From Pseudomonadales bacterium (GTDB lineage Bacteria; Pseudomonadota; Gammaproteobacteria; Pseudomonadales; Halieaceae): a stretch of DNA of 64,000 nt. Every line of letters starts with the position of its first letter. The stretch's first letter is position 1. Positions 35,501-43,131 of the stretch are shown piece by piece. The notes beneath the pieces are model-generated. The model was not told the DNA's origin. It did not search any database and saw only the letters and a list, made by a program, of their open reading frames with translations. Location of the stretch: positions 998,888 to 1,062,887 of the forward strand of contig JACKNN010000001.1 of the NCBI GenBank assembly GCA_024234855.1. Direction: 5' to 3'. Position numbers and translations under genes: made by a program.

Positions 35501-35913
35501 TTTTCGACGTTCACCCCGGCCAGGAACTGGTCGAACTTCGGACCGCACTCCAGGGTCTCGAGGTAGGGTTGCAGTTCACCCTTGAGTTGCTCGGTGTACT
35601 TGAAGGGAAACTTCTCGGCGTACTCCTCCACGAAAAAATCGAAGGGGTTGATGGTGGTCATGTCGGCGAGGACTTCGACATCCACCTCGAACTCGGTGCA
35701 TTTCTCGGGAAAGACCAGCCGCGCCAGGTAGTTGCCGAAGGCATCCTGCTGCCAGTTGATGAAATGCTCCCGCGGCGTGATCTTCAGGCTGTAGGCGTGT
35801 ATCGGGGTACGCGAGTGGGGCGCCGGGCGCAGGCGCACCGTGTGGGGCGACAGGTTTACCGGCCGGTCAAACTTGTACGACGTGCGATGGTTGATCGCGA
35901 CACGAATAGTCAT
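32554..35913 (-). CDS. Transglutaminase-DUF2126 protein
   Basis: A 1119-residue protein. Residues about 1-290 form a transglutaminase-like domain with Cys in KGSCRDSAW, His in DLHAWCEV and Asp in GLDPTSG. The rest, about 300-1110, is DUF2126, with conserved blocks such as TMGGEPTFVSIDDM, VNVHPSTNWEGLV, GTGGGNHITLGG and LGILEFRGFEMPPH. The function of DUF2126 is unproven; its GGNHITLGG and EFRGFEMPPH segments look like ligand-binding loops of a large metabolic enzyme. It follows the alpha-E gene by 41 bases and is separated by 127 bases from the downstream fusion gene. No signal peptide, so it is cytoplasmic. Confidence 0.88.
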   Translation of the reverse strand: MTIRVAINHRTSYKFDRPVNLSPHTVRLRPAPHSRTPIHAYSLKITPREHFINWQQDAFGNYLARLVFPEKCTEFEVDVEVLADMTTINPFDFFVEEYAEKFPFKYTEQLKGELQPYLETLECGPKFDQFLAGVNVEKRAINDFLVDINQQVQRAIEYLVRLEPGIQTPEETLEQAKGSCRDSAWLLVQLLRHLGLAARFSSGYLVQLKPDEKSLDGPSGAAEDFTDLHAWCEVFLPGAGWVGLDPTSGLFASEGHIPLACTPNPVSAAPIVGATDKCEVEFDFSNTVERILEDPRVTKPYSEEQWQHILALGKAVDREFDHNDVRLTMGGEPTFVSIDDMESAQWNTDALGDDKLSLAKTLLLRLRDRFAPQGLLHYGQGKWYPGEEVPRWALGVFWRKDGEPLWKNPALLARVDKDYGHDVKTAALFGRRLCDLLQLPRKCCQPAFEDGLYYLMQEQNLPKNLDILAQKLKGSLDRRRLARLIERGFDVPSGVVIPLSRSTGWPVAEGGKNWHSSLWPMKRERITLIPGDSPMGLRLPLNDLPARARKADSVTPQRDPFEPRDELVKRADMQFGSGGETPEDVLPDPDDYEAVVRTALCLEVRGGRLHAFIPPLEYLEDYVELVAAIEDTAAALKVPLIIEGYEPPRDPRLQKLLVTPDPGVIEVNVHPSTNWEGLVATTTALYEEARLSRLSTEKFMLDGRHTGTGGGNHITLGGATPADSPLLRRPDLLRSLITFWQHHPSLSYLFSGMFIGPTSQAPRVDEGRDEMLYELEVAFSQMSDGEVPQPWLVDRLLRNLLIDVTGNTHRAEFCIDKLYSPNSATGRLGILEFRGFEMPPHSRMALVQALLLRALVARFWKNPYHKPLVRWGTELHDRFMLPHYIWQDMKFVVEDLQAHGYPFDLDWLAAFEEFRFPHYGRVQLDDIELELRWAVEPWHVLGEETTSFGTSRYVDSSVERLQLKATGLTEGRYVLSCNGRRVPMRTTGRHGEYVGGVRYRAWQPPSALHPLIGVHVPLVFDLIDTWNGRSIGGCSYHVSHPGGRSYDTFPVNSLEAESRRINRFEIVSHSQGPFRPQPEVNALREFFPNQGAPRPMEPPPEESPGEYPYILDMRSPRRR

Positions 35914-35954
35914 TATTACTTACCGCCTCTGGCCCTTCGGGCTCCGGGAATGCG

Positions 35955-36893
35955 TCAGGCCCTGCCGGGCGTAAACCAGGTGGATGTGATCTCGCTGCCC
36001 AGTGTGTTCAACTCCAGCTGGAACCGGTCTATGAAGTTGTGCAGTTGCTCCCGCTCGGCCGTATCCGCAGTGAAGCGCGACAGGCTGCGACGGGAGCGAT
36101 CCAGCACCTTCAGCGCTGCCTCGTGGTTTTTAAGCGGCACCAGTTCGCGGCGGATGCCGTCGAGGCAAAACCTGACCGAGCGCGGCAGTGAGCGCTCACG
36201 GAACACGAATTCTACCACGGCATCGGCCTCGACAAGGGGGCCGATGGTTCTGCGGTAGGTGCCCATGGCCGAGAGCGACTGCAGCAGGCAGGCCCAGATC
36301 AGCGGATCCACGGCCTTGTTGAGCCTTTCGTGACCGAGCATTGCCCCGGCCCCGACATCGATGACCCGTGTGGTCATATCCGCCCGCTCCAGCAGGGCGC
36401 CCAGCTTGATAAAACGGTAGGCGTGGTCGCGACACAGGGTCGTCATCAGCAGGCCGTTGATCATCTGGCAGCGGGTGATGACCTGTTCCAGGAAGTGGTG
36501 GCGGTTGCGCCGGCCCACGGATAGGGCGGCATTCTCCTGGGAAAACAGGTACAACTCGTTCACGTGCTCCCAGACCTCCTCCGGCAATACGTCCCGGGTG
36601 GTGCGCACGTTTTCCCGGGCCGCCTTGACGCAGAAGTGGACGCTGCCGGGGTTCTCCTCCTCCGCTATGAGGAATTTCAGCACGTTCTGCTCGTTGTAGG
36701 CTCGGTGGTTTTCCCGGAAGAACGGTTCCGCATCCAGGATGTGTACCAGAATGTCCCAACCCGGCTCAGAGCCGGCGGGAATGTCCATGATCAGGTGGGT
36801 ATAGGCCTGGGTCAGCCTGGCGGTATCCTCGGCCCGCTCCAGGTAGCGGGCCATCCAGTACAGCCGTTCGGCGACGCGGGAAAGCATGATCAT
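35955..36893 (-). CDS. Alpha-E domain protein
   Basis: A 312-residue, all-helical alpha-E protein beginning MIMLSRVAERLYWMARYLERAEDTARL, the same opening as the alpha-E half of the downstream fusion (SRVVENLYWMGRYAERAE). It contains several Arg/His-rich helices (RRNRHHFLEQVI) and CRDHAYRFIKLGALLERADMTTR (about residues 175-197). No catalytic role is known; the domain may scaffold the ATP-grasp partner. The ATG overlaps the stop of the ATP-grasp gene (TGATG), so the two are probably made in equal amounts, equivalent to the fused version. Confidence 0.85.
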   Translation of the reverse strand: MIMLSRVAERLYWMARYLERAEDTARLTQAYTHLIMDIPAGSEPGWDILVHILDAEPFFRENHRAYNEQNVLKFLIAEEENPGSVHFCVKAARENVRTTRDVLPEEVWEHVNELYLFSQENAALSVGRRNRHHFLEQVITRCQMINGLLMTTLCRDHAYRFIKLGALLERADMTTRVIDVGAGAMLGHERLNKAVDPLIWACLLQSLSAMGTYRRTIGPLVEADAVVEFVFRERSLPRSVRFCLDGIRRELVPLKNHEAALKVLDRSRRSLSRFTADTAEREQLHNFIDRFQLELNTLGSEITSTWFTPGRA

Positions 36894-38350
36894 CAGCCGT
36901 TGTCCTCCACGATCCAGGTGTCCTTGCTGCCGCCGCCCTGGGACGAGTTGACCACCAGCGAACCCTTGACCAGCGCCACCCGGGTCAGGCCGCCCGGCGT
37001 GACCCAGGTATCTCTGCCCTGCAGGATAAAGGGTCGCAGATCCAGGTGCCGGGGTTCCACGGTATCGTCTATGTAGGTCGGTGCGGTCGACAGGCTGAGG
37101 GTGGGCTGGGCAATGTAATTGCGCGGGTTGGCCTCGATCAATCGCGCGAACTCGGCGCGTTTGGCCCTGGTGGCATGGGGCCCCACCATCAGGCCATAGC
37201 CGCCGGACTCGTTGGCGGGTTTGACCACCAGCTTGTCGAGGTTGGCCAGCACATAATCCCGGTCTGGCTGGTTCATGCACAGGTAGGTCTTGACCGAGGC
37301 CAGGCTGGGCTTCTCGTTCAGGTAATAGCGAATCATTTCCGGCACGAAGGCGTAGACCACCTTGTCGTCTGCCACGCCGCTGCCGGGCGCGTTGGCGATG
37401 GCCACGTTGCCCTTTTTCCAGGCACGCATGATGCCGGGTACGCCCAGGGTAGAGTCCTCCCGGAACGACTCCGGGTCGAGGAAATCGTCGTCGATACGGC
37501 GATAGATGACGTCCACCCGGGCCGGGCCGTCCACCGTGCTCATATAGACACAGTCATCCGAGTCGACGAACAGGTCCGAGCCCTCCACCAGCTCGGCGCC
37601 CATGCCCTGGGCCAGGTAGGCATGCTCAAAGTAGGCGGAATTGAAAATGCCGGGCGTCAGTACCGCGATGCAGGGTCGGCGCAGCGCCCGCGGCGAGAGC
37701 GAGGCGAGGGTGCTGTACAGCTGCGAGGGGTAGTCATCGACCGGCAGGATACTGTAGTTCTCAAACAGCTCGGGTAAAACCCGCTTGGTAATCTCCCGGT
37801 TTTCCAACATGTAGGACACCCCGGAGGGCACCCGCAGGTTGTCTTCGAGAACATAGAACTTGCCGTCCCGGTCGCGCACCAAATCGGTGCCGCAGATGTG
37901 GGCCCATGTGCCAAATCGGGGCGACACCCCCGCGCACTGGGGTTTGTAGTTGCCGGAATCGAGCACGATATCGGCGGGCAGCAGGCCATCCGCGAGTATC
38001 CGCTGCCTGTTGTATATATCGTCGATGAAACAGTTCAATGCGCGACTGCGCTGCGCCAGCCCGTGGCTGACCTTCTGCCATTCTTTAGCGGGGATGATGC
38101 GCGGGATAATGTCGAAGGGCCAGGCCCGGTCTATGTTCTTGCCCTCGCTGTAAATGGTGAAGGAGATACCCATCTCGCGGATCGCCAGTTCGGCGGCGCC
38201 CCGGCGGGCGGCCATATCCTCGCTGGACAGTTCCTGCAGCAGTTTGACTGCCTGCCGGGCCGCCTGGCGCGGGCCGCCGGTGTCTGTGATCAACTCGTCG
38301 TAAAAGTCGCCGGCCTTGCTGCCGTTGTATGTTTTCCAGTTATTGTTCAT
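36893..38350 (-). CDS. Circularly permuted type 2 ATP-grasp protein
   Basis: A 485-residue ATP-grasp ligase of the same type as the N-terminal half of the fusion gene: blocks VLEDNLRVPSGVSYMLENR, GNVAIANAPGSGVADDK, LVVKPANESGGYGLMVG and LDLRPFILQGRDTWVTPGG. Family members are predicted to build amide or peptide bonds using ATP. The start at 38350 (MNNNWKTYNG) has a G-rich site upstream and is preferred to a longer frame reaching 38395. It is the first gene of a minus-strand set and is divergent from glyA across a 217-base promoter region. Confidence 0.87.
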   Translation of the reverse strand: MNNNWKTYNGSKAGDFYDELITDTGGPRQAARQAVKLLQELSSEDMAARRGAAELAIREMGISFTIYSEGKNIDRAWPFDIIPRIIPAKEWQKVSHGLAQRSRALNCFIDDIYNRQRILADGLLPADIVLDSGNYKPQCAGVSPRFGTWAHICGTDLVRDRDGKFYVLEDNLRVPSGVSYMLENREITKRVLPELFENYSILPVDDYPSQLYSTLASLSPRALRRPCIAVLTPGIFNSAYFEHAYLAQGMGAELVEGSDLFVDSDDCVYMSTVDGPARVDVIYRRIDDDFLDPESFREDSTLGVPGIMRAWKKGNVAIANAPGSGVADDKVVYAFVPEMIRYYLNEKPSLASVKTYLCMNQPDRDYVLANLDKLVVKPANESGGYGLMVGPHATRAKRAEFARLIEANPRNYIAQPTLSLSTAPTYIDDTVEPRHLDLRPFILQGRDTWVTPGGLTRVALVKGSLVVNSSQGGGSKDTWIVEDNG

Positions 38351-38503
38351 TTGCCCCCGCAGCCCGCCTGGAGAATCGACAACCTGAGTATGCAATCACC
38401 GGGCCAATATGAAGCAACCGCGATCAGGGTGCCACGGACGCCCGTTGCCTGCAATGACCGCTCGCTCGCGCCGAATGCCCTTATCTGGGCGGGATCTTTG
38501 GGG

Positions 38504-38509
38504 TAGAAT
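38504..38509 (+). promoter_or_regulatory. Candidate -10 element for glyA
   Basis: TAGAAT within gggTAGAATgcgcgcc, 59 bases before the glyA start, with TTATCT 17 bases upstream as a weak -35. The 217-base region is shared with the divergent ATP-grasp gene. Confidence 0.45.
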
Positions 38510-38567
38510 GCGCGCCTTTCAATTCGGGGTGAGCCCAGAAGCCCCGCCAACCTGCCAGGGGAACACC

Positions 38568-39833
38568 ATGTTCGACAAAAACATGAGCATCGAGGGATTC
38601 GACGACGAGATATTCTCGGCCATCGCGGAAGAGGAGCGTCGCCAGGAGGAGCATATCGAGCTGATTGCCTCTGAAAACTACGCCAGCCCGCGCGTGCTGG
38701 CGGCCCAGGGAACCTCGCTGACCAATAAATACGCCGAGGGCTACCCCGGCAAGCGCTATTACGGCGGCTGTGAATACGTCGACAAGGCCGAGACCCTGGC
38801 CATTGAGCGGGCCAAGGCCTTGTTCGGCGCGGCCTATGCCAACGTGCAGCCTCATTCCGGCTCCCAGGCGAACTCGGCGGTCTACCAGGCCCTCTGCCTC
38901 CCCGGCGATACTGTGCTCGGTATGAGCCTGGCGGACGGCGGCCATCTCACCCACGGCGCCAGTGTCAATTTTTCCGGCAAGATGTATCACGCGGTGCAAT
39001 ATGGCCTGAACAGCGCTACCGGCGAGGTGGACTACGACCAGGTGGAAGCGCTGGCCCTGGAGCACAAGCCGAAGATGATTATCGCCGGGTTTTCGGCCTA
39101 TTCGCGGGTGATGGACTGGGCCCGTTTCCGCGCCATCGCCGATAAGGTCGGCGCCTATCTGATGGTCGATATGGCCCACGTGGCAGGCCTGGTGGCCGCC
39201 GGTGTCTACCCCAACCCCGTCCCCTTTGCCGACGTGGTGACCTCAACGACCCACAAAACCCTGCGCGGCCCCCGCGGCGGCCTTATCCTGGCCAGGGCCA
39301 ACGAGGGACTGGAGAAGAAATTCAACTCGGCGGTCTTCCCCGGCGGCCAGGGCGGCCCGCTGATGCACGTCATCGCCGCCAAGGCGGTGAGTTTCAAGGA
39401 AGCGGCGAGCCCGGAATTTGTGAGTTACCAGAAGCAGGTGGTCGCCAACGCCAGGGCAATGGCGGCGACCTTTATCGCCCGCGGCCACAAGATCGTCTCC
39501 GGCGGCACGGATAACCACCTTATGCTGGTGGACCTGATCGGCAAGGACTATACCGGCAAGGATGCGGACGCGGCCCTGGGCGAGGCCTATATCACCGTAA
39601 ACAAGAATTCCGTGCCCAACGATCCCCGCTCACCGTTTGTGACCTCCGGCCTGCGGGTGGGTACCCCTGCCATCACCACCCGTGGTTTTGGCGAGGCCGA
39701 AACGGTCGCGCTCACCGGCTGGATCTGCGACGTGCTCGAATCGCTGGAAAATGGCAGCTCCGCCCGGGTGACAGCCGCGGTCAAGGCAAAAGTGCTGGAG
39801 ATCTGCGCCCGTTTCCCGGTTTACCGCGATTAA
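38568..39833 (+). CDS. glyA: Serine hydroxymethyltransferase GlyA
   Basis: A 421-residue PLP enzyme interconverting serine and glycine with transfer of the one-carbon unit to tetrahydrofolate. The PLP-lysine motif TTTHKTLRGPRGG is clear, as are ELIASENYASP near the N-terminus and NKYAEGYPGKRYYGGCE. The ATG at 38568 is preceded by AGGGGAA at ribosome-site distance; the ATG at 38583 is a less likely alternative. The gene is monocistronic, convergent with the FNR-type regulator gene and followed by a short hairpin. Confidence 0.97.
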   Translation: MFDKNMSIEGFDDEIFSAIAEEERRQEEHIELIASENYASPRVLAAQGTSLTNKYAEGYPGKRYYGGCEYVDKAETLAIERAKALFGAAYANVQPHSGSQANSAVYQALCLPGDTVLGMSLADGGHLTHGASVNFSGKMYHAVQYGLNSATGEVDYDQVEALALEHKPKMIIAGFSAYSRVMDWARFRAIADKVGAYLMVDMAHVAGLVAAGVYPNPVPFADVVTSTTHKTLRGPRGGLILARANEGLEKKFNSAVFPGGQGGPLMHVIAAKAVSFKEAASPEFVSYQKQVVANARAMAATFIARGHKIVSGGTDNHLMLVDLIGKDYTGKDADAALGEAYITVNKNSVPNDPRSPFVTSGLRVGTPAITTRGFGEAETVALTGWICDVLESLENGSSARVTAAVKAKVLEICARFPVYRD

Positions 39834-39848
39834 GGGTCGGGGCGACCC
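39834..39848. terminator. Hairpin between glyA and fnr
   Basis: GGGTCG-GGG-CGACCC immediately after the glyA stop, a perfect 6-bp stem with a 3-base loop and no T-run. It sits between convergent genes. Confidence 0.35.
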
Positions 39849-39869
39849 GCAGACAGTCCGCCCGCGGCC

Positions 39870-40634
39870 TCAGTCTTTTTGCGGGCAGATCGGCGCGCGC
39901 AGTCGCGGCAGGTCCAGTATCGTCAGCTCGCGCTTTTGCAGGTTGATGACGCCCTGTTTTTCCAGCCTGGCCATCTCCCGGCATACCGTCTCCAGGGTGA
40001 TTCCCAGGTAGTTGCCGATATCCGTACGCGACATCGGCAGGTGTAGTTCGGTTGTACTCTCGCCTCGCCGCGCCGCCCGGGTCGACAGTCCCAGCAAAAA
40101 GGCCGCGATACGCTTCCTGGCGGGACGTTTGTGCATGAACTGGGCCGCGAGCTCGTGGTCTTCCACCATGCGCTGGCTCATCAGGTGAAATAGCCTCGAC
40201 TGCAGGTCGGGAATTTTGCGACACAGGTCTTCCAGCTCGGCGAACGGGATTTCGCAGACCAGCGTGTCCTCCAGCGCCCGGGCGGTGCTGCGGTAATGCG
40301 ACTCGCCAATACCGGAGAAGCCGAATATTTCACCGGCCAGGTGGCAACCGGTTATCCGGACCCAGCCGTCGGCGTGGGTGGTGTAGGTCTTGATGCTGCC
40401 CCTGAGGATGGCGTGCAGGGCTTTGAATTCCTGGTTCTGCTGGTACAGGTCCTCCCCAACTTTCAGTGTGCGGCGATGCTCGATGATGCCTTCCAGGGCG
40501 GTCAGGTGGCGCGGGTCGAGCGCTGCCGGCAGGCACAATATGCGCATGCGGCAGGTGTCGCAGGACATGTCGAACTCGTGCGAGCACAACAGATCCGAGC
40601 CGATAATCTCGGCGACCAGCTTATGATGCAGCAT
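39870..40634 (-). CDS. fnr: FNR/Anr-type oxygen-sensing regulator
   Basis: A 254-residue CRP/FNR-family regulator (E. coli FNR 250). With the start at 40634 the [4Fe-4S] ligands are C25, C28, C34 (CDTCRMRILC, the C-x2-C-x5-C spacing of FNR) and C127 (LVCEIPF). The sensor domain has GSIKTYTTHADG and TGCHLAGEIFGF. The helix-turn-helix reads GNYLGITLETVCREMARLEK; the recognition helix keeps the Glu and Arg contacts but has Cys where FNR has Ser. A longer frame with a GTG at 40727 is possible but lacks a ribosome site. It is divergent from nrdR. It likely switches genes for low-oxygen growth. Confidence 0.9.
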   Translation of the reverse strand: MLHHKLVAEIIGSDLLCSHEFDMSCDTCRMRILCLPAALDPRHLTALEGIIEHRRTLKVGEDLYQQNQEFKALHAILRGSIKTYTTHADGWVRITGCHLAGEIFGFSGIGESHYRSTARALEDTLVCEIPFAELEDLCRKIPDLQSRLFHLMSQRMVEDHELAAQFMHKRPARKRIAAFLLGLSTRAARRGESTTELHLPMSRTDIGNYLGITLETVCREMARLEKQGVINLQKRELTILDLPRLRAPICPQKD

Positions 40635-40799
40635 CACCTGTGACCTTTTTATGGGCTGCAGTTGTCGATTGGCAGCGTGCGCAACATTATGGATGAACTG
40701 ACCTGCCTTGTCATGGGTGTGGCTCACGCGCAGGCAATAGCAGTTTTGTGTAGGGGAAATATGTTAATCTTCAGTTACTTAGCATAACGAGGAAGATCC

Positions 40800-41273
40800 A
40801 TGCACTGTCCGTTTTGTGGCGCTGATGACACCAAGGTTATCGATTCCCGCCTCGTCGCCGAGGGCGACCAGGTCCGGCGCAGGCGCGAGTGCCTGAGTTG
40901 TGCCGAGCGTTTTACCACGTATGAGATGGCCGAACTGGTCATGCCGCGCGTCATCAAGCAAAACGGCAGCCGGGAACCCTTCGACGAGGAGAAACTGCGC
41001 GCCGGCTTCCTGCGGGCACTGGAGAAGCGACCGGTGTCGGTGGAGCGGATCGAGGCGGTGATCAACCATATCAAGCACGATCTGCGGGCGACGGGTGAGC
41101 GCGAGGTCGGTTCCCGGGTGCTGGGCGAGCTGGTGATGGACCAGCTCAAGCAGCTGGACCAGGTGGCCTATGTCCGTTTCGCCTCGGTCTATCGCAGCTT
41201 CCAGGATATTGCTGAATTTCGCGACGCCATCGAGCGGCTCGAAGCCGAGCCGGCGTTCAAGCCGGCGCAGTGA
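40800..41273 (+). CDS. nrdR: Transcriptional repressor NrdR
   Basis: A 157-residue repressor of ribonucleotide reductase genes. Zinc-ribbon cysteines are C3, C6, C31 and C34, followed by an ATP-cone (residues about 49-139) that senses (d)ATP. GAGGA precedes the ATG. It is the first gene before the riboflavin genes, with ribD starting 15 bases after its stop, the common gammaproteobacterial order. Its likely targets in this window are the two boxes upstream of nrdA. Confidence 0.97.
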   Translation: MHCPFCGADDTKVIDSRLVAEGDQVRRRRECLSCAERFTTYEMAELVMPRVIKQNGSREPFDEEKLRAGFLRALEKRPVSVERIEAVINHIKHDLRATGEREVGSRVLGELVMDQLKQLDQVAYVRFASVYRSFQDIAEFRDAIERLEAEPAFKPAQ

Positions 41274-41288
41274 GCGGCCGCCGCCCCG

Positions 41289-42401
41289 ATGGACCGTTTT
41301 CACGACACCCGCCTGATGGCGCGCGCCCTGCAACTGGCCCGGCGTAGCCAGTATTCGGCTATGCCCAACCCCCATGTGGGCTGCGTGCTGGTGCGGGACG
41401 GCCACGTGATAGGTGAGGGCCACACCCGCCCGGCGGGGGGCAACCATGCCGAAATCGAGGCGCTGCTGGCGGCCGGGGACGCCCGGGGCGCGGTGGCCTA
41501 TGTCACCCTGGAGCCTTGCAGCCACCAGGGCAGAACCGGGCCCTGCGCCGACGCGCTGATCAGGGCCGGGGTGACGCGCGTGGTGGCGGCCATGGCCGAT
41601 CCCAATCCACAGGTGGCGGGCCGGGGACTGGAAAAACTGCGCGCCGCCGGTATTGCAGTGGACTGCGGCCTGCTCGAGGCCGAGGCCCGGCAGCTGATTC
41701 CCGGGTTTATCGCCCGCATGACCCGCGGTCGCGGCCGGGTGCGAGCCAAGCTGGCCATGTCACTGGACGGCCGTACCGCAATGGCGTCGGGCCAGAGCCA
41801 ATGGATCACCGGCCCCGCCGCCCGCCAGGACGTCCAGCGCCTGCGCGCGATGAGTTGCGCGGTCGTCACCGGCGTCGGGACAGTATTGGCGGATGATTGC
41901 GCCCTCACGGTGCGCGCGCCGGAACTGGGCCTTGCGGCGCCGGCCGCGGCGCTGGCGGCGAGCCGGCAGCCGCTGCGGGTAGTGCTGGATTCTTCGCTGC
42001 AGACCCCGGCACTCGCCAGGGTGCTGGGTGCGGGCGGCGCCACGCTGCTGTGTCATGCCGCCGGCCTGCAGGTGCCGCCTGCCCTGGCGGAGAGCGGGGC
42101 AGAATTTACCGCCCTCGCCCGGAGCGAGCAGGGGCTGGACCTGCGGCAGCTGATGGCCGAGCTGGGCGCGCGGCAATGCAATGAAATTCTGGTAGAATCT
42201 GGCCCCCGTTTGGCCGGCGCCCTGCTGCGGGAGGGTTTGCTGGACGAACTGATAGTGTACATGGCGCCCGCCCTGCTGGGTGACCGGGCGCGCCCCCTGC
42301 TCAGCCTTCCCCTTGACGATATGGCGGACAAGGTGCAGTTGCAGATCGAGGATGTGCGCAAAGTCGGGCAGGACTGGCGTTTTATCGCCAGGCCCGCGTG
42401 A
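41289..42401 (+). CDS. ribD: Bifunctional riboflavin deaminase/reductase RibD
   Basis: A 370-residue enzyme for the second and third steps of riboflavin synthesis. The N-terminal deaminase has zinc ligands H53 (HAEIE, with catalytic Glu55), C77 (EPCSHQGRTGPC) and C86. The C-terminal reductase (from about residue 145) includes KLAMSLDGRTA and LVESGPRLAGALL. It follows nrdR without room for a promoter, so it is probably co-transcribed. No FMN riboswitch was seen here. Confidence 0.96.
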   Translation: MDRFHDTRLMARALQLARRSQYSAMPNPHVGCVLVRDGHVIGEGHTRPAGGNHAEIEALLAAGDARGAVAYVTLEPCSHQGRTGPCADALIRAGVTRVVAAMADPNPQVAGRGLEKLRAAGIAVDCGLLEAEARQLIPGFIARMTRGRGRVRAKLAMSLDGRTAMASGQSQWITGPAARQDVQRLRAMSCAVVTGVGTVLADDCALTVRAPELGLAAPAAALAASRQPLRVVLDSSLQTPALARVLGAGGATLLCHAAGLQVPPALAESGAEFTALARSEQGLDLRQLMAELGARQCNEILVESGPRLAGALLREGLLDELIVYMAPALLGDRARPLLSLPLDDMADKVQLQIEDVRKVGQDWRFIARPA

Positions 42402-42432
42402 GCGGCGCCCGGCGATTGTAGAAGGAAGCGAT

Positions 42433-43131
42433 ATGTTCACAGGTATTATCCAGGCAGTCGGCACCGTCGTCGCCCTGCAGCCCGGCGGCGGTGACCTGCG
42501 CCTGCGCATCAACACCGGCAAGCTGCCGCTGGACGATGTCGCACTGGGGGACAGTATCTGCACCAACGGCGTCTGCCTCACCGTGATCGAATTGCCCGGT
42601 GACGGCTATTGGGCGGATGTCTCGGTGGAAACCCTGAATTTCACCACCCTGGGCAAGCTCGGGCCCGGGGCCCGGGTGAACCTCGAAAAGGCGCTGACGC
42701 CCGCCAGTCGCCTCGGTGGCCATATCGTCAGCGGCCACGTCGACGGTGTCGGGCAGGTGGTGAGCCTCCAGGAGGACGGTCGCTCCGTCCGGGTGACGGT
42801 GGCAGCACCGGCGTCGCTGGCGAAGTACATTGCCCACAAGGGCAGCATTTGCGTCGACGGCACCAGTCTCACTGTGAACGCGGTGCACGGGGCCCGGTTT
42901 GAACTCAATATTATTCCCCAGACCATGGCCGAGACGGTCTTTGGCGATTACCGCTCCGGCAGCCGGGTCAACCTCGAGGTGGATGTCATCGCCCGCTACC
43001 TGGAGCGACTCGTGCTGGGCGATGCCGCGGCCGACCCGCAAGCGGCCGTCGGCCTGTCGCTGGCGACACTGGCGGAGAACGGTTTTATACCCGGCGCGGG
43101 GCATCCCGCCGGTACAGGGAGCAAGGTTTGA
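42433..43131 (+). CDS. ribE: Riboflavin synthase alpha chain RibE
   Basis: A 232-residue enzyme that dismutates two 6,7-dimethyl-8-ribityllumazine molecules into riboflavin. Two lumazine-binding repeats are visible: MFTGIIQAVG to about residue 97, and GGHIVSGHVDGVG to about 195, each with the family's C-x-NGVCLTV or C-VDGTSLTV strand. The final about 30 residues are a less conserved tail. The start codon at 42433 follows GAAGGAAG. It ends in a 4-base overlap with the TTG start of ribBA. Confidence 0.95.
   Translation: MFTGIIQAVGTVVALQPGGGDLRLRINTGKLPLDDVALGDSICTNGVCLTVIELPGDGYWADVSVETLNFTTLGKLGPGARVNLEKALTPASRLGGHIVSGHVDGVGQVVSLQEDGRSVRVTVAAPASLAKYIAHKGSICVDGTSLTVNAVHGARFELNIIPQTMAETVFGDYRSGSRVNLEVDVIARYLERLVLGDAAADPQAAVGLSLATLAENGFIPGAGHPAGTGSKV

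Noticed and set aside
34651..36258. 535-codon plus-strand frame opposite the transglutaminase-DUF2126 and alpha-E genes
   Set aside because: Antisense shadow with no recognisable motif and biased Gly/Arg/His composition; it crosses two real minus-strand genes.
41274..43127. FMN riboswitch upstream of rib genes
   Set aside because: The gaps before ribD (15 bases) and ribE (31 bases) are too short, and the ribBA start overlaps ribE; no RFN-like conserved blocks were seen.
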